From assembly GCA_029449245.1 (NCBI GenBank), contig JANATF010000002.1, forward strand, positions 3,038,001-3,102,000: DNA of 64,000 nt. The letters run 5' to 3'. The translations under genes and the position numbers were made by a program. The notes under the pieces are model-generated. The model saw nothing but the letters and a program-made list of their open reading frames with translations. It made no database searches and had not been told where the DNA came from. The stretch is from Mortierella alpina. Taxonomy: Eukaryota > Mortierellomycota > Mortierellomycetes > Mortierellales > Mortierellaceae. This document shows, in pieces, positions 49,629-59,508 of the stretch; position 1 is the stretch's first letter, and every line of letters starts with the position of its first letter.

Positions 49629-50113
49629 TATTTGCAACAGACTGCGTCAGTTTGGGGCGTATTGTGAATGAGTAAAGGTGTCTATGAGCGCACAGGCAGA
49701 AATTTTGAATATTTTTTTTTGCAATCAAAAGAGCGGCTCCCAGTGCGTCTCTTGTCTTTACACTTCTCTGCTTCCCTCTCCCTTCCTTGCCTCCTCCTGT
49801 ACACATTTTCGTTCCCGCCATCCGCCCAGCACCGATTTGGCCAACCACACGAACACAGAGCGACTCTCGCATCACTCCTCCTTCACCCACTTCCCGCTTT
49901 CAACAACAACCTCGCCCGTTGCCTTGGACGATGGTTTTCTTCAAGGCAAATAGACTTCTGATATCGGGTTGAGTCGAGAAAAAGGCCTCGTTCGATACGT
50001 GCCTCGCGATATCCTGACCATCGCATTCTTCTGCTATCTGGCCCACACTGCACCAGATACTCGCCTTCTTTTTCACTCCACTTTTGAGTCTTCTCGAGCC
50101 GCTCATCTCTGAA
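49629..50113 (+). other. Intergenic, PKC to seipin
   Basis: About 485 bases, CT-rich from 49740 to 49915. A short frame starts at ATG 49931 (MVFFKANRLLIS) and could be an upstream seipin exon, but I could not join it cleanly to the main frame. Confidence 0.45.
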
Positions 50114-52058
50114 ATGACGCGGCTGATGAGTTCACGTACACTACGCCGTAAGCTCATCGAGATAGCCGTGGTCATCGTGGTTTTGGTCATGCTCCTGGGC
50201 TCATCCGTGATAGCATACTTGGGGTTCTATTGGAACTACATTCCTCAGCGTGGCCATACTGGACGGGCATATCTTCAGCACCATAGCCCGAGCAAGGACA
50301 ACAGGTAGATATAATATCGATAAAGACTGTTTGACTTTGATCAGCAGCATCTCTCTCACACACGTCAACAACTTCTGTGCTGTGTCATAGGCACTTGGTT
50401 GGGCCAAGCATATATCCAGGGCCCAGCGCCGTTGTGCATTTTGGAAAGAGAGGTGCATATCGCCAGGTAACTTTATCCACGTTGGACATGCCGGGAAATG
50501 ACTGATGAGGGGCCGCGAGAAGGCGAAGGCAGGAAAGGTGGCAGTACACAAGGAATTGCACTGCCGCAAAGGGTAGGGGTCATTCGTTTTTCAAGTCATC
50601 GGCTAACCGATGCACCTCTCTCTCTTCTCTCTCTCCCTGGAAAAAATGGATAGTTCCTGAGCAGTGGTCAGGAGTACGACATCTCGGTAAAATTGGAGGT
50701 ACCCTCATCAAGGAGAAACGTCGCTCTAGGAAACTTTATGGTTGTAGTCAAGCTGCTGGACGAGCAAGATAATATCATTGCAACTGCCAGCCGTCCAGTA
50801 CGTGCGCTTGCCTTTTTAGTGTGAACTATTCTTCGTCGTATTATTGCTGAACTGGCACTGATCTTTGTCATATAGGCAACCCTTACATACGAGTCTACAC
50901 TCCTACTAGCCACGAGGACGATGTGGAGAACTATTCCGCTGGTGTTGCGTTGGTCAAGAGAGGCAGAAGTCCTAAAGCTGTCCATGATTGGGAATTTTGT
51001 TCAAAAGTCTTCACAACCAGTAGTCAAGGCATACCTGGAGATATCGTCTCCGGATCTGCAAATTTACAAAAGCTCCGTCCACGTCGACGCCCACTTCAAT
51101 GGCTTGAGGCAAGTTTTAATGTAATATCCTTTAAAGAGGGGGAGATCAGCTCAAACCACAGAGTCTTGCTGACACTTCTCTTCTTACCTATTATGATGCC
51201 CACCTTGCCAAGCATAGGTACTTCATGTATCATCACTACGCTATAGCGGCTCTCATTTTCACCGCCATCTTCAACTTTTGGGAGATCGTCTTTAGCCTTT
51301 TAACTTGGCAGGTTCTTACGACCTGGTTTGGCACCAATCCAGGGACACGCAGATGCGAGGATCAGCAACACCACCGCCAGCAACAACGACAGCAACAGAA
51401 TCAGCAAGTTCATTCCCAGTTACGAGCACCAACTTCGTACCTGGCAGTAGCTACAGAGACAGCGTCCAGAGCCCATCAGTTGCAAGCCCCAACAGCGACT
51501 CCACGCGAACCACAACTGCAGGAAGACAAGATGCTTTTAGGGTTTGAAGATGCTGAAAGCGAGACAGATCACGATCTCTTGGATGGCCAAGGCGACAGCG
51601 TAGGTTCTATATCGAACGCGAGCGATGGAGACAGCCAGCAGTATATGTTTGATCACGATGAAATGGACGATCTGGAGCACCTCGAAGGGTCCTTTATCGA
51701 CGAGGGTATCGTTCCTGAACATCCCGCTGCCCTTAACGCGACGTGGATAAGCGTATCAAGTTCAGCACCTCACGTATCTCCCCCGCCTGAGTGTGTGATA
51801 GAGAACGAGAGTGAAAGCGCCGCCCCTGCGTCAAGTTTGCCGTTGCAGGGCAGAGAGGACAACAAAGGCTCAGATAGAGCCCCGGCCATGGATGACACTG
51901 CACACACCAGCGACGGAGCAGGGGCTCGGTTTGGAGCATCGACGTTATTTGAGCGGCGAAGCATCGATACGGGGGAGGTGCGTTTGGAAAAGTCATCCGC
52001 GCTCTCCAGAGTTGATGAGAATATCAGTCCTTTGGAGCCAGAAGCCCTTTCTCTGTAG
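50114..52058 (+). CDS. Seipin, lipid-droplet biogenesis protein
   Basis: ER membrane protein that organises lipid-droplet assembly. Exons 50114-50304, 50391-50466, 50654-50797, 50876-51108, 51218-52058 give 494 residues. Helix 1 is IEIAVVIVVLVMLLGSSVIA (about 15-36), the luminal domain carries YDISVKLEVPSS, GNFMVVVKLLD and TRTMWRTIPLV, and helix 2 is in AIAALIFTAIFNFWEIVFSL after the conserved GLRYFMYHHY. The cytosolic C-terminus (about 245-494) is Gln-rich then strongly Asp/Glu/Ser-rich and looks disordered. The last intron has a GC donor. I chose ATG 50114 because the frame is closed by a stop upstream; a further 5' exon is possible. Confidence 0.9.
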
Positions 52059-52556
52059 CCGATCCAACTCCGACACTCGGTGCAGTGCTCTCTTTTAGAG
52101 GGAGAACCTTTCAGAGTCGAGTTGAATACTCAAAAATAAACGATGTGCACTTTTGCATGTTTTTTTTTGCCTCTCAAGTCGAATGACGTTACGAATCTTA
52201 AGAACTACCTGGCAAAGATCTACCATCCATTCCATCCTCCTTGGATCGAGTCCTAGTCATCATAAGACAAGTTACGTTCCCGAGGTTCTAACCCCTCAGG
52301 CCCGCGCGACTATTGCACCCTGCACTCCAGTCGCCTCTGGGGGGTTTTTTTGATAGGTTTTTTTTTGATAACTACGATCCCCGGGAGCATGATAGGAAGG
52401 CGGTTTTTTTTGATAGGAAACGAACCTATGTAATTCGATATTAACCTCTCTAAAAGTACGATCCTAACCTTCATAATTACGTTCATATTAGGCCTAAGGT
52501 TGATGATTCATAGTAGTCTTGGAGGTGATGCTTGCATCTCCTCCTTACGGAGGTCA
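52059..52556. other. Intergenic, seipin 3' end to tRNA
   Basis: About 500 bases. AATAAA at 52135-52140 fits the seipin poly(A) signal. Three short T-runs with TTGATA motifs (TTTTTTTGATA at about 52345, 52362 and 52406) repeat in this stretch. No gene seen. Confidence 0.55.
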
Positions 52557-52628
52557 GCTCGCTTAGCTTAGTCGGTAGAGCGTTGTGCTAATAACGCAAA
52601 GGCCGCAGGTTCGATCCCTGCAGTGAGC
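52557..52628 (+). tRNA. tRNA-Ile(AAT)
   Basis: 72 nt, folds as a full cloverleaf without an intron. Acceptor GCTCGCT/AGTGAGC (one G-T pair), D arm GCT...AGC with GGTAG in the loop, anticodon arm TTGTG-CTAATAA-CGCAA with anticodon AAT at positions 34-36, variable AGGCC, T arm GCAGG-TTCGATC-CCTGC. Internal B box GGTTCGATCCC is canonical. The first A would be edited to inosine. No CCA is encoded, as expected in a nuclear tRNA gene. Confidence 0.95.
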
Positions 52629-52630
52629 AG

Positions 52631-52642
52631 TTTTGTCTTTTT
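52631..52642 (+). terminator. Pol III terminator of tRNA-Ile
   Basis: TTTTGTCTTTTT directly after the tRNA 3' end. Confidence 0.8.
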
Positions 52643-52675
52643 GACCTTTTTTCAGCCAATTTGACTTGGGCTGGA

Positions 52676-53626
52676 GGAACATTCATGCACTCGGGTGTGT
52701 ATCTGTGTATACACGCCCCTAAGTGTATATAATTTTTTCTTAGGTGAAAAGATACATAGTCTACACGGGGGTGTGCATGGCTGAACACACAGGGGGTGTA
52801 TGGAAGCGTGTCCTGTGAAAACCCTTTTAGATACACACCTCCCCTACTTTGTTTTTCATGAAAATGGTGATGAAGTGCGACTCGAGGGTGGTATGAATGC
52901 CTAAGCAGCGCGTTATATGGGTTTGGATCCCTAGGCAATGGCTTCATCTTATATTACCATAGCTCTCCACTGTCTCCTCTGTCACGGCCACGGTTTTCAT
53001 AAATCATAGATTCACGGTAATTGCTCCTAATGCTCTGCGTCACTTGTGTCTTTTCCTCCTTCTCACGCGCGCGCGTATCCCCACAGTCCTACGCGAAGAG
53101 TGACGGTATGATTGGCATGACACGGGAGCTCGTAGCTACCAGCAAGAATATCAATCAACCTTGCTTTTGGTCACCGTTTCGCTTTCAGGCTGGTCTGTTG
53201 TGGATCAATGGATGTATTACAGCATTTCAATGGCTGGTTGATTGGCGCTCCACATCAATTTCAAGCGCAGGATGTCATGGAGAAAGGAAAATCAATCTCA
53301 CTCATGGAGTTATTGCTCTCTACAATAATATTCTTGCCATTCTAAACCTATGTGAGAGTCGTTCGGGCTCTTATTCACAAGGATAGCCGGCATAGCCATT
53401 ATCAATACATGGAGGCATGCTTTGGGCGAAAAAAGGGTAGAGGTAGGAGTACGGGTGTGTATCTAAAGGGGTTTTCTCAGGACACGCTTCCATACACACC
53501 CCAGTGTATTCAGCCATACATATCCCTGTGCATCCAGGTTTTCCGTGTTGCAAACACCCGACATGAACATATAAACACGCCCCCGTGTATATATAGATAC
53601 ACACCCGTGTGTATATATGTTGTTCC
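52676..53626. mobile_element. Foldback/MITE-like element with long imperfect inverted arms
   Basis: Left arm 52676-52852 and right arm about 53437-53626 are inverted copies. Matching landmarks are CGGGTGTGTATC, GATACACACC next to an AAAGGGGTTTTC-type block, AGGACACGCTTCCATACAC, and TTCAGCCAT. The outer tips read GGAACA and TGTTCC. Inner sequence of about 580 bases has no coding frame that I recognise, so the element is non-autonomous. It begins 34 bases after the tRNA-Ile terminator. I could not find an exact target duplication. Confidence 0.75.
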
Positions 53627-53665
53627 GACTGGGCTTGGGGACCCGCAATTCCGCCGAAAAAGATA

Positions 53666-54072
53666 GGGATAGCCTGTTCGGCAACCCGGGTTGTCAATAT
53701 TGCATGACAACCCCCTACAAAACCCATACAAAGTCATTTTTCTTTTTCTTCTCGCCAACGGCGATCCTCTTAACACAATTCGTCTTTTTTCACGTTGGCT
53801 ACGACGCCCAACGTCCCTAGCCCCATCACCGCACGTTTGTTTCCAAATATCTACTCCTACCTTCCCTCCAAGTGATTTCTTCATACGAGTAGCGGCCTGA
53901 AGACAACTTAAGGATTGTCAACAGAGAGGCAGCGCGAAGAGACGTGTTCTGATGTATTTTGGCGTCTCCATCGTTACTTTTGAAGCAGCAGGGTAAAAAA
54001 GTAGTTTACATGGGTTCTGTGCGTGGGTTGGCATGCAATATTGACAACCCGGGTTGCCGAATAGGTTCTCCC
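53666..54072. mobile_element. 407-bp MITE with 9-bp target site duplication (MULE-like)
   Basis: Terminal inverted repeats start GGGA and share CGGCAACCCGGGTTGTCAAT followed by ATTGCATG, extending over about 60 bases: left 53666-53732, right 54005-54072. The direct repeat AAAAAGATA occurs exactly at 53657-53665 and 54073-54081, immediately outside the tips. A 9-bp duplication is typical of Mutator-like elements (family knowledge). No transposase frame lies inside, so it is non-autonomous. The sequence of the target site resembles the repeat at 59231, so this is a nested insertion. Confidence 0.85.
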
Positions 54073-54081
54073 AAAAAGATA

Positions 54082-55420
54082 ATATGGCATGACATGTCAT
54101 TTTAGATGTTCTGACAGCACCATAACGTCTTTCTATATATTCTAACATGCATGTCATTCTCTCGTTTTGCCAGACACATGTCAGAATAACTGGATATTGT
54201 GACATTACCGCTCGGCGAGACGAGGGTGAATTGCTTCATTTTGGCTTGGGGAAAACGGTGAGATGAGTATTTGACGAGGACTTACTTTCAGAGTCGTTGT
54301 GCCATTTTTTATCGAAAGAAACGGAAATGAAGGTAGCTCCTACTGAAAACGATATTGGGTAGCCCTAGAAGATCTGGTACTACTAGCGAGCAGAAGCACC
54401 GCCGTTCATATCTGCTAATACAAATGAGGCGTTGACCTACACACTAATAGCTGTTGCTCTTCGCGTATCATGGCCGAGCAGGAAAACAACCGTGTGCTAT
54501 ATACATCCTCTTCTTGCGCTAGATTAAAGAAGTGCGACTCGTCTTTTTTCTGAATTTGCACATGTATACGAGCGATAGGAAAGCACACCTACAAGAACGA
54601 AGGCTGCCTCGCAGACATGCATGCTGGCTTGAGAGTTGCAAGTGCCTTCAGAACAGCCATATCTCTTTCATGGGTTACACTGCCTACAGCATTGCTGCAC
54701 GCCATGCCAATGCAGCCATTCCTTTTCAGAAACAATTCGCCAGTTGCGAGAAGACGCAGTGTAACACTCCTCCTTGTAATGGCACGATGATCGGGGTATG
54801 ATGACTGGGTAACACTGGTATCAAGGAAGTGGTGGTAGATATTGGTTGCGATAGCACAGGGGGAGCCGACGATCTCTATTTCTAAGTAATCAACATGGTC
54901 GTGTATTGGTGCTATCATACGTTGGCTAGATGTTGCACTAGAGTTCCTGTTGCACTTGCCCAGAGCCTCTGCCATCTGTCTCCTATAGCACTTTTTCAAG
55001 CAATATGTACATTTTAGTGTTCTTCAGAGGGCGCCGTTCAACGGCACCATGTCTGTATGCTTCTCTAAGATCAATGTCCACTCTTCTGCCATGCACCATT
55101 TTCCCCCCTCTTCTGCCTCTGCCACAATTATCCAGTTCCTGTCTCTTCCCTCAACACCACTCTTCAGCCCTGAACCAAGTTTCGAGCCGCTAAATAAAAA
55201 AAAATCACTTCGTCCTGATCATTTCTGTCTTCTGGAGGCATGTGAGAGCACAAGAATAGAGGTGTTCGAATGAGCTTGAAGCAGGTCATCCAACTATAGA
55301 CTTGTAGCGTGTTGGATCAAGTATACTGGACTCTCAATAGTGACAAATCTTCTGAGCGTCTCACTAAGTTGATGCTGGGGAGCTGTGCCCAGGCACTCAA
55401 TAGCATCACTCTTTGTGAGG
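54082..55420. other. Repeat-rich intergenic region
   Basis: 54082-54190 continues the older repeat into which the MITE inserted (GGCATGACATGTCATTTTAG, TTCTGACA). The remainder to 55420 shows no conserved frame or RNA gene. The short frames at 54532-54801 (+) and 54589-54999 (-) have no recognisable domain. Confidence 0.5.
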
Positions 55421-55566
55421 TTGTAGCGTGCGCATAGGCTGAGTAGTGAGTAATTGAAGATCATGGCAGCAAGGCCGTACCAAAAAATCGTGCATGTTCA
55501 AGAATGAACAGCGATAATTCGGTTTCCCATTCTGGCACAAACACGGTTTGATGTCCCACGAAAAAA
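55421..55566 (+). repeat. Flank repeat F, direct copy 1
   Basis: About 140 bases beginning TTGTAGCG, with GTAGGCTGAG-type, CAAGGCCGTACCAAAAAATC and CACGGTTTGAT landmarks. Similar to 55696-55828 and, inverted, to 58563-58655. Confidence 0.85.
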
Positions 55567-55695
55567 TCGTACATCTGCTGGAAGAGTCAATAACCATTCG
55601 GCTCTGCTGCGAACTCAAATACCTGATCCGGCGCCCTATCAGTCTTCAGATAGAGAGCTTCGACCAAGCCCTCTCCAGAACTACTCTTTATGTGG

Positions 55696-55828
55696 TTGTA
55701 GCGTTCGTGTAGGCTGAGCATTGGGTCATTGAAGATCATGACAACAAGGCCGTACCAAAAAATCGTACCTGCTACCTGCTCAGGAATAAACGGCGATGGC
55801 ACAAGCACGGTTTGATATCCCGCAGAAA
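55696..55828 (+). repeat. Flank repeat F, direct copy 2
   Basis: Same landmarks as copy 1 in the same orientation, 275 bases downstream and just before satellite array B. The minus strand stays open through this copy, but the frame is not kept in the other copies. Confidence 0.85.
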
Positions 55829-55859
55829 TTGGCAAGATTCGCGTTAAACAATTTGCCAT

Positions 55860-58540
55860 CGCAAAGGGCCTTACTCTGGGTGAACAGGTCGATTCCGCAA
55901 CTCAGATGGTGAAAATGAGTAAACCAAGAAAACAGTGCCGGGCGTGATGTAGCACGCTCCCAGGGCTTTGGAAAAGTGGCTGGAATGAGCAGGCGACAAA
56001 AACACCATTAGCAATCTAAGGTCATGTAATTCACGACTCTGCTATGACAGAGAACACTAGGTACCGCAATGGCACCCGATGGCTACCTGGCGGTCCGGGT
56101 AGCAATATCAGGCACTCAAAGCGATCCGCAGGGACTCTGTGGCGCGCTGCATGGTGTTTCTGCAGCATTATATGTAGTTTTGCACAGAGCACAAACCTTA
56201 AAAAAAAGCACTGGCTCACTGTGCCTGAGTTCCCATTCTCATTCATATGGGCTAAAGCATCCATATGGCGCCTCCTATTGACCGATCAGACCCAGATCTT
56301 GCAGATGCGGTCGAATAGTGCCGAAATGCTTATAATGCGATACTACCGGTACGGTGGGCAGATCGTCCGAGCTGCTTGAATTGCAATTATAACCAAATTC
56401 AGGATTCGGCAACATTCGCCGTCGTAACGAGCCCTACTCTTTGGTGAAAAGGCGGATTCCGCAACTCAGATGGTGAAGATAATTAAACCAAGAAAACGCT
56501 GCCTGGCGTGATGTAGCACGCTCCGGAGGCTCGAGAAAAGTCGATGGAATGAGCAGGCGCCAAAAACCTCAATAGCAAATTGAGGCGAGATGATTTACGA
56601 CACCGTATGACAGAAAGCCCTGGCTACCGCAATGGCACCCGATGGCTACCTGGCGGTCCGGATAACAGTGCCAGGCACTTAGCGCGATCTGCAAGGGCTC
56701 TGTGGCGTGCTGTATGGTCTTTATACAGAATTATAGACAATGCAATTAAGCATTGCGCACAACGTAAAATATGCACTGATCCGCTGTGCCTGAGTTGCCA
56801 TGCCATATGGACCATAGCATCCATATGGCGCCTCTTATTGGCCGATCAGACCCGGATCTTTCAGATGCGCGTCGGATAGCGCCGAAATGCTTATAATACG
56901 AAACTGCCGGTACGTTGGGCTTGTTTAGAGTGAGCTCGATCGTCCGAGCTGCTTGAATTGCAATTATAACCAAATTCAAAAATCGGCAACATTTGCCGTC
57001 GCAAAGGGCCCCACTCTTAGTGTGAAGGCCGATTCCGCAACTCAGATGGTGAAGATGAGTAATCCAAGAAAATACTGCCTGGCCTGATGTAGCACGCTCC
57101 CGAGGCTCGAGAAAAATGGTTGGAATGAGCAAGCGCTAAAAACCCCATTCACTAACGGATGCCACACGATTTACGACTCTAGGATAGAGATCCATGGATC
57201 CCGCAATGACACTCGATGGCTACCGGGGTGCCTTGGGTAGAAGAGCCAGGCACTGAACGCGATCTGCAAGGGCTCTGTGGCGTGTTGTGTGGTCTTTATA
57301 CAGCATTATAGACAATGCCATTAAGCATCGCACAAACCTAAAATATGCACTGATCCGCTGTGCCTGAGTTGCCATGCCATATGGGTCATAGCATCCATAT
57401 GGCGCCTCTTATTGACCGATCAGACCCAGATCTTTCAGATGCGGTCGAATAGTGCCGAAATGCTTATAATACAATACTACCGGTACGGTGGGCTTGTCCA
57501 GAGCGAACTCGATCGTCCGAGCTGCTTGAATTGGAATTATATCCAATTCAGGAATCGGCAACATTCGCCGTCGTAACGGGCCCTACTCTTTGGTGAAAAG
57601 GCGGATTCCGCAACTCACATGGTGAAGATGATTAAACCAAGAAAACGCTGCCTGGCGTGATGTAGCACGCTCCGAAGGCTCGAGAAAAGTCGATGGAGTG
57701 ATCAGGCGCCAAAAAAAACTGAATTAGCAAAGTCGCCCTCCAAAGCTGAGGTCAGATGCTTAAGGCGAGCCCTGGGAGCCGCAATGTCTCTCAATGGCTA
57801 CTGGGTGGTGCAGCCAGCGGTGCCGGGCACTCAGTGCAATCCGCGAGGACTCTCCGGTGCGCTGCAGGTTGTTTATACAGCATTATATGTAGTTCTGCAT
57901 AGCACACAAACCTAAAAAAATGCACTGGTGCCTGAGATTCCAGGCACATGCTTATGGGCCATAGCATCCATATGGCGCCTCTTATTGGCCGATCAGACCC
58001 GCATCTTGTAGATGTGGTCGACTAGTGGCGAAATGCTTATAATACGATACTGCCGGTACCGTGGGCTTGTTCAGAGCGAGCTCGATCGTCCGAGCCGCTT
58101 GAATCGCAATTATAACCAAATTCAGGAATCGGCAACATTCGCCGTCGCAAAAGGTCCCACTCTTTGTGTTTAATAACTTATGATTCAGTTCAAAGGTGAA
58201 AGGGCTGATTCCGCAACCCAGATGGTGAAGATGAGTAAACCAAGAAAACAGTGCCTGGCCTGATGCAGCTCGCTCCGGAGGCTCGAGAAAAGTCGATGGA
58301 ATGAGCAGGCATCAAAAAACTCCATTCGCAAACTGAGGGCAGACGGATGATGAACGGGACTGCTATGACAGAGAGCCCTGGGTACTACAAATGGCACCAA
58401 ATGGCCACCTGGTGCCTCGGGTAGTAGTACCAGGCACCGAACGCGATCCGCAAGGATTCTGTGGTGCGGCATGATGTTTCTGTAGTATTATATGTATTTT
58501 TGAATAGCGCACAAACTTAACAAAATAGCCTGACGCGCTG
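55860..58540 (-). repeat. Satellite array B, about 5 units of 565-603 bp, same family as array A
   Basis: The landmark GATGTAGCACGCTCC (reverse complement of the array A landmark) is at 55945, 56510, 57086, 57659 and a variant at 58262, spacings 565, 576, 573, 603. Units share GCAACTCAGATGGTGAAGAT, CCGATGGCTACCTGG-type, CGATCGTCCGAGC and an almost perfect palindrome: in one unit GCCATATGG at 56802-56810 and CCATATGGC at 56821-56829 around a 10-base spacer. Open frames inside are not conserved between units. Confidence 0.92.
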
Positions 58541-58562
58541 TGCCGGAGCTACAGTTTTATGT

Positions 58563-58655
58563 GCGTGCGATGCCGTTCATTCTTGAATAGGTACGAATTT
58601 TTGGTACGGTCTTGCTGCCATGATTTTCCTGACCCTTTGCTCAGCCTACACGCAT
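58563..58655 (-). repeat. Flank repeat F, inverted copy 3
   Basis: Reverse complement of the core of copies 1 and 2 (landmark TTTTTGGTACGGTCTTGC and CTCAGCCTACACG), immediately right of array B. Array B is therefore bracketed by inverted F copies. Confidence 0.8.
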
Positions 58656-59099
58656 GCTGGAAGTACGAAAAGAGTGATGCTGAGGAGGGCTTGGGCTCTG
58701 CACTATGGCCGTAGGTCTGCAGGGCCTCCCGTTAACTGCCAGCTTTTACTAACACCAAAGGTGATCTTCTTGGAGTAGGACGTTCCCAGAGATGCAGTGT
58801 CTCGGCAAAAGTAGCACTATACTGAATGTTGAATACACGGAGCTGGAAAGAATATCCCTGCTCTCAAGAACTCCGACATGACCCCCAGGTCTTGGCTGCG
58901 TAAAAAGATGCACACTCCGGGGCGATGCAGCTCTTATAACGTGCGGAGGCATTCTCCGAGGGTTAAATAAAAGCTAGATCCATTCGCACCCTACTTGACC
59001 AGCGTGATGGTCCTCGGTCCCCAAAGCTCTCATCGTGGCTGTGCCCAGATTTACCAACCAATCCGCCAGACCAGTTCTCCAGAGTGGAATTCCTGATAT

Positions 59100-59345
59100 T
59101 CAATGTCATAATTGCCTGGATCTCAAAGGATAATATGACATGGCAGCAAGAGTGGTAACGTCACTTTATCTTTTTTTCTGGATGCTAGATTGACATTCAA
59201 TAATGTCATATTTGAGAGGAGCCAATATCCTGCGGCCGAAAAGATAAAATGACATCTCGGCATGTCACTCTATCTTTTGGCAATGTCATTTCAAGTTGTT
59301 TTTTCCGAACTTTTGAGATATTCTGAGTAGTTGTTCTGACATTAC
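59100..59345. repeat. Palindromic AAAGATAA/ATGACAT repeat region
   Basis: Contains a clear hairpin at 59237-59278: AAAAGATA...ATGACAT, a short loop CTCGGC, then ATGTCA...TATCTTTT. Related pieces lie at 59127-59142 (AAGGATAATATGACATGG), 59165-59175 (CTTTATCTTTT) and 59211 (ATGTCATATTTGAG). 59231 onward also resembles the target of the MITE at 53666. The rest of 58666-59508 shows no gene. Confidence 0.7.
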
Positions 59346-59508
59346 TGTCAGATTATCTTCATTGCAATTCCGCTAGCAGCACCGTTTCAACCGAGGACAA
59401 GTTAGAATATGTATTTTTGAACTCAATGACGAAAGCTTTGAAGGGGTTGAAGAGAGTCATTCATGAGAGTCGTTATTAGTGTATTGTGTGTAAGATATTC
59501 TACAGTAT

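Noticed and set aside
55587-55859. 90-codon minus frame over F copy 2
   Set aside because: The equivalent frame is not kept in F copies 1 and 3, and no domain is recognisable.
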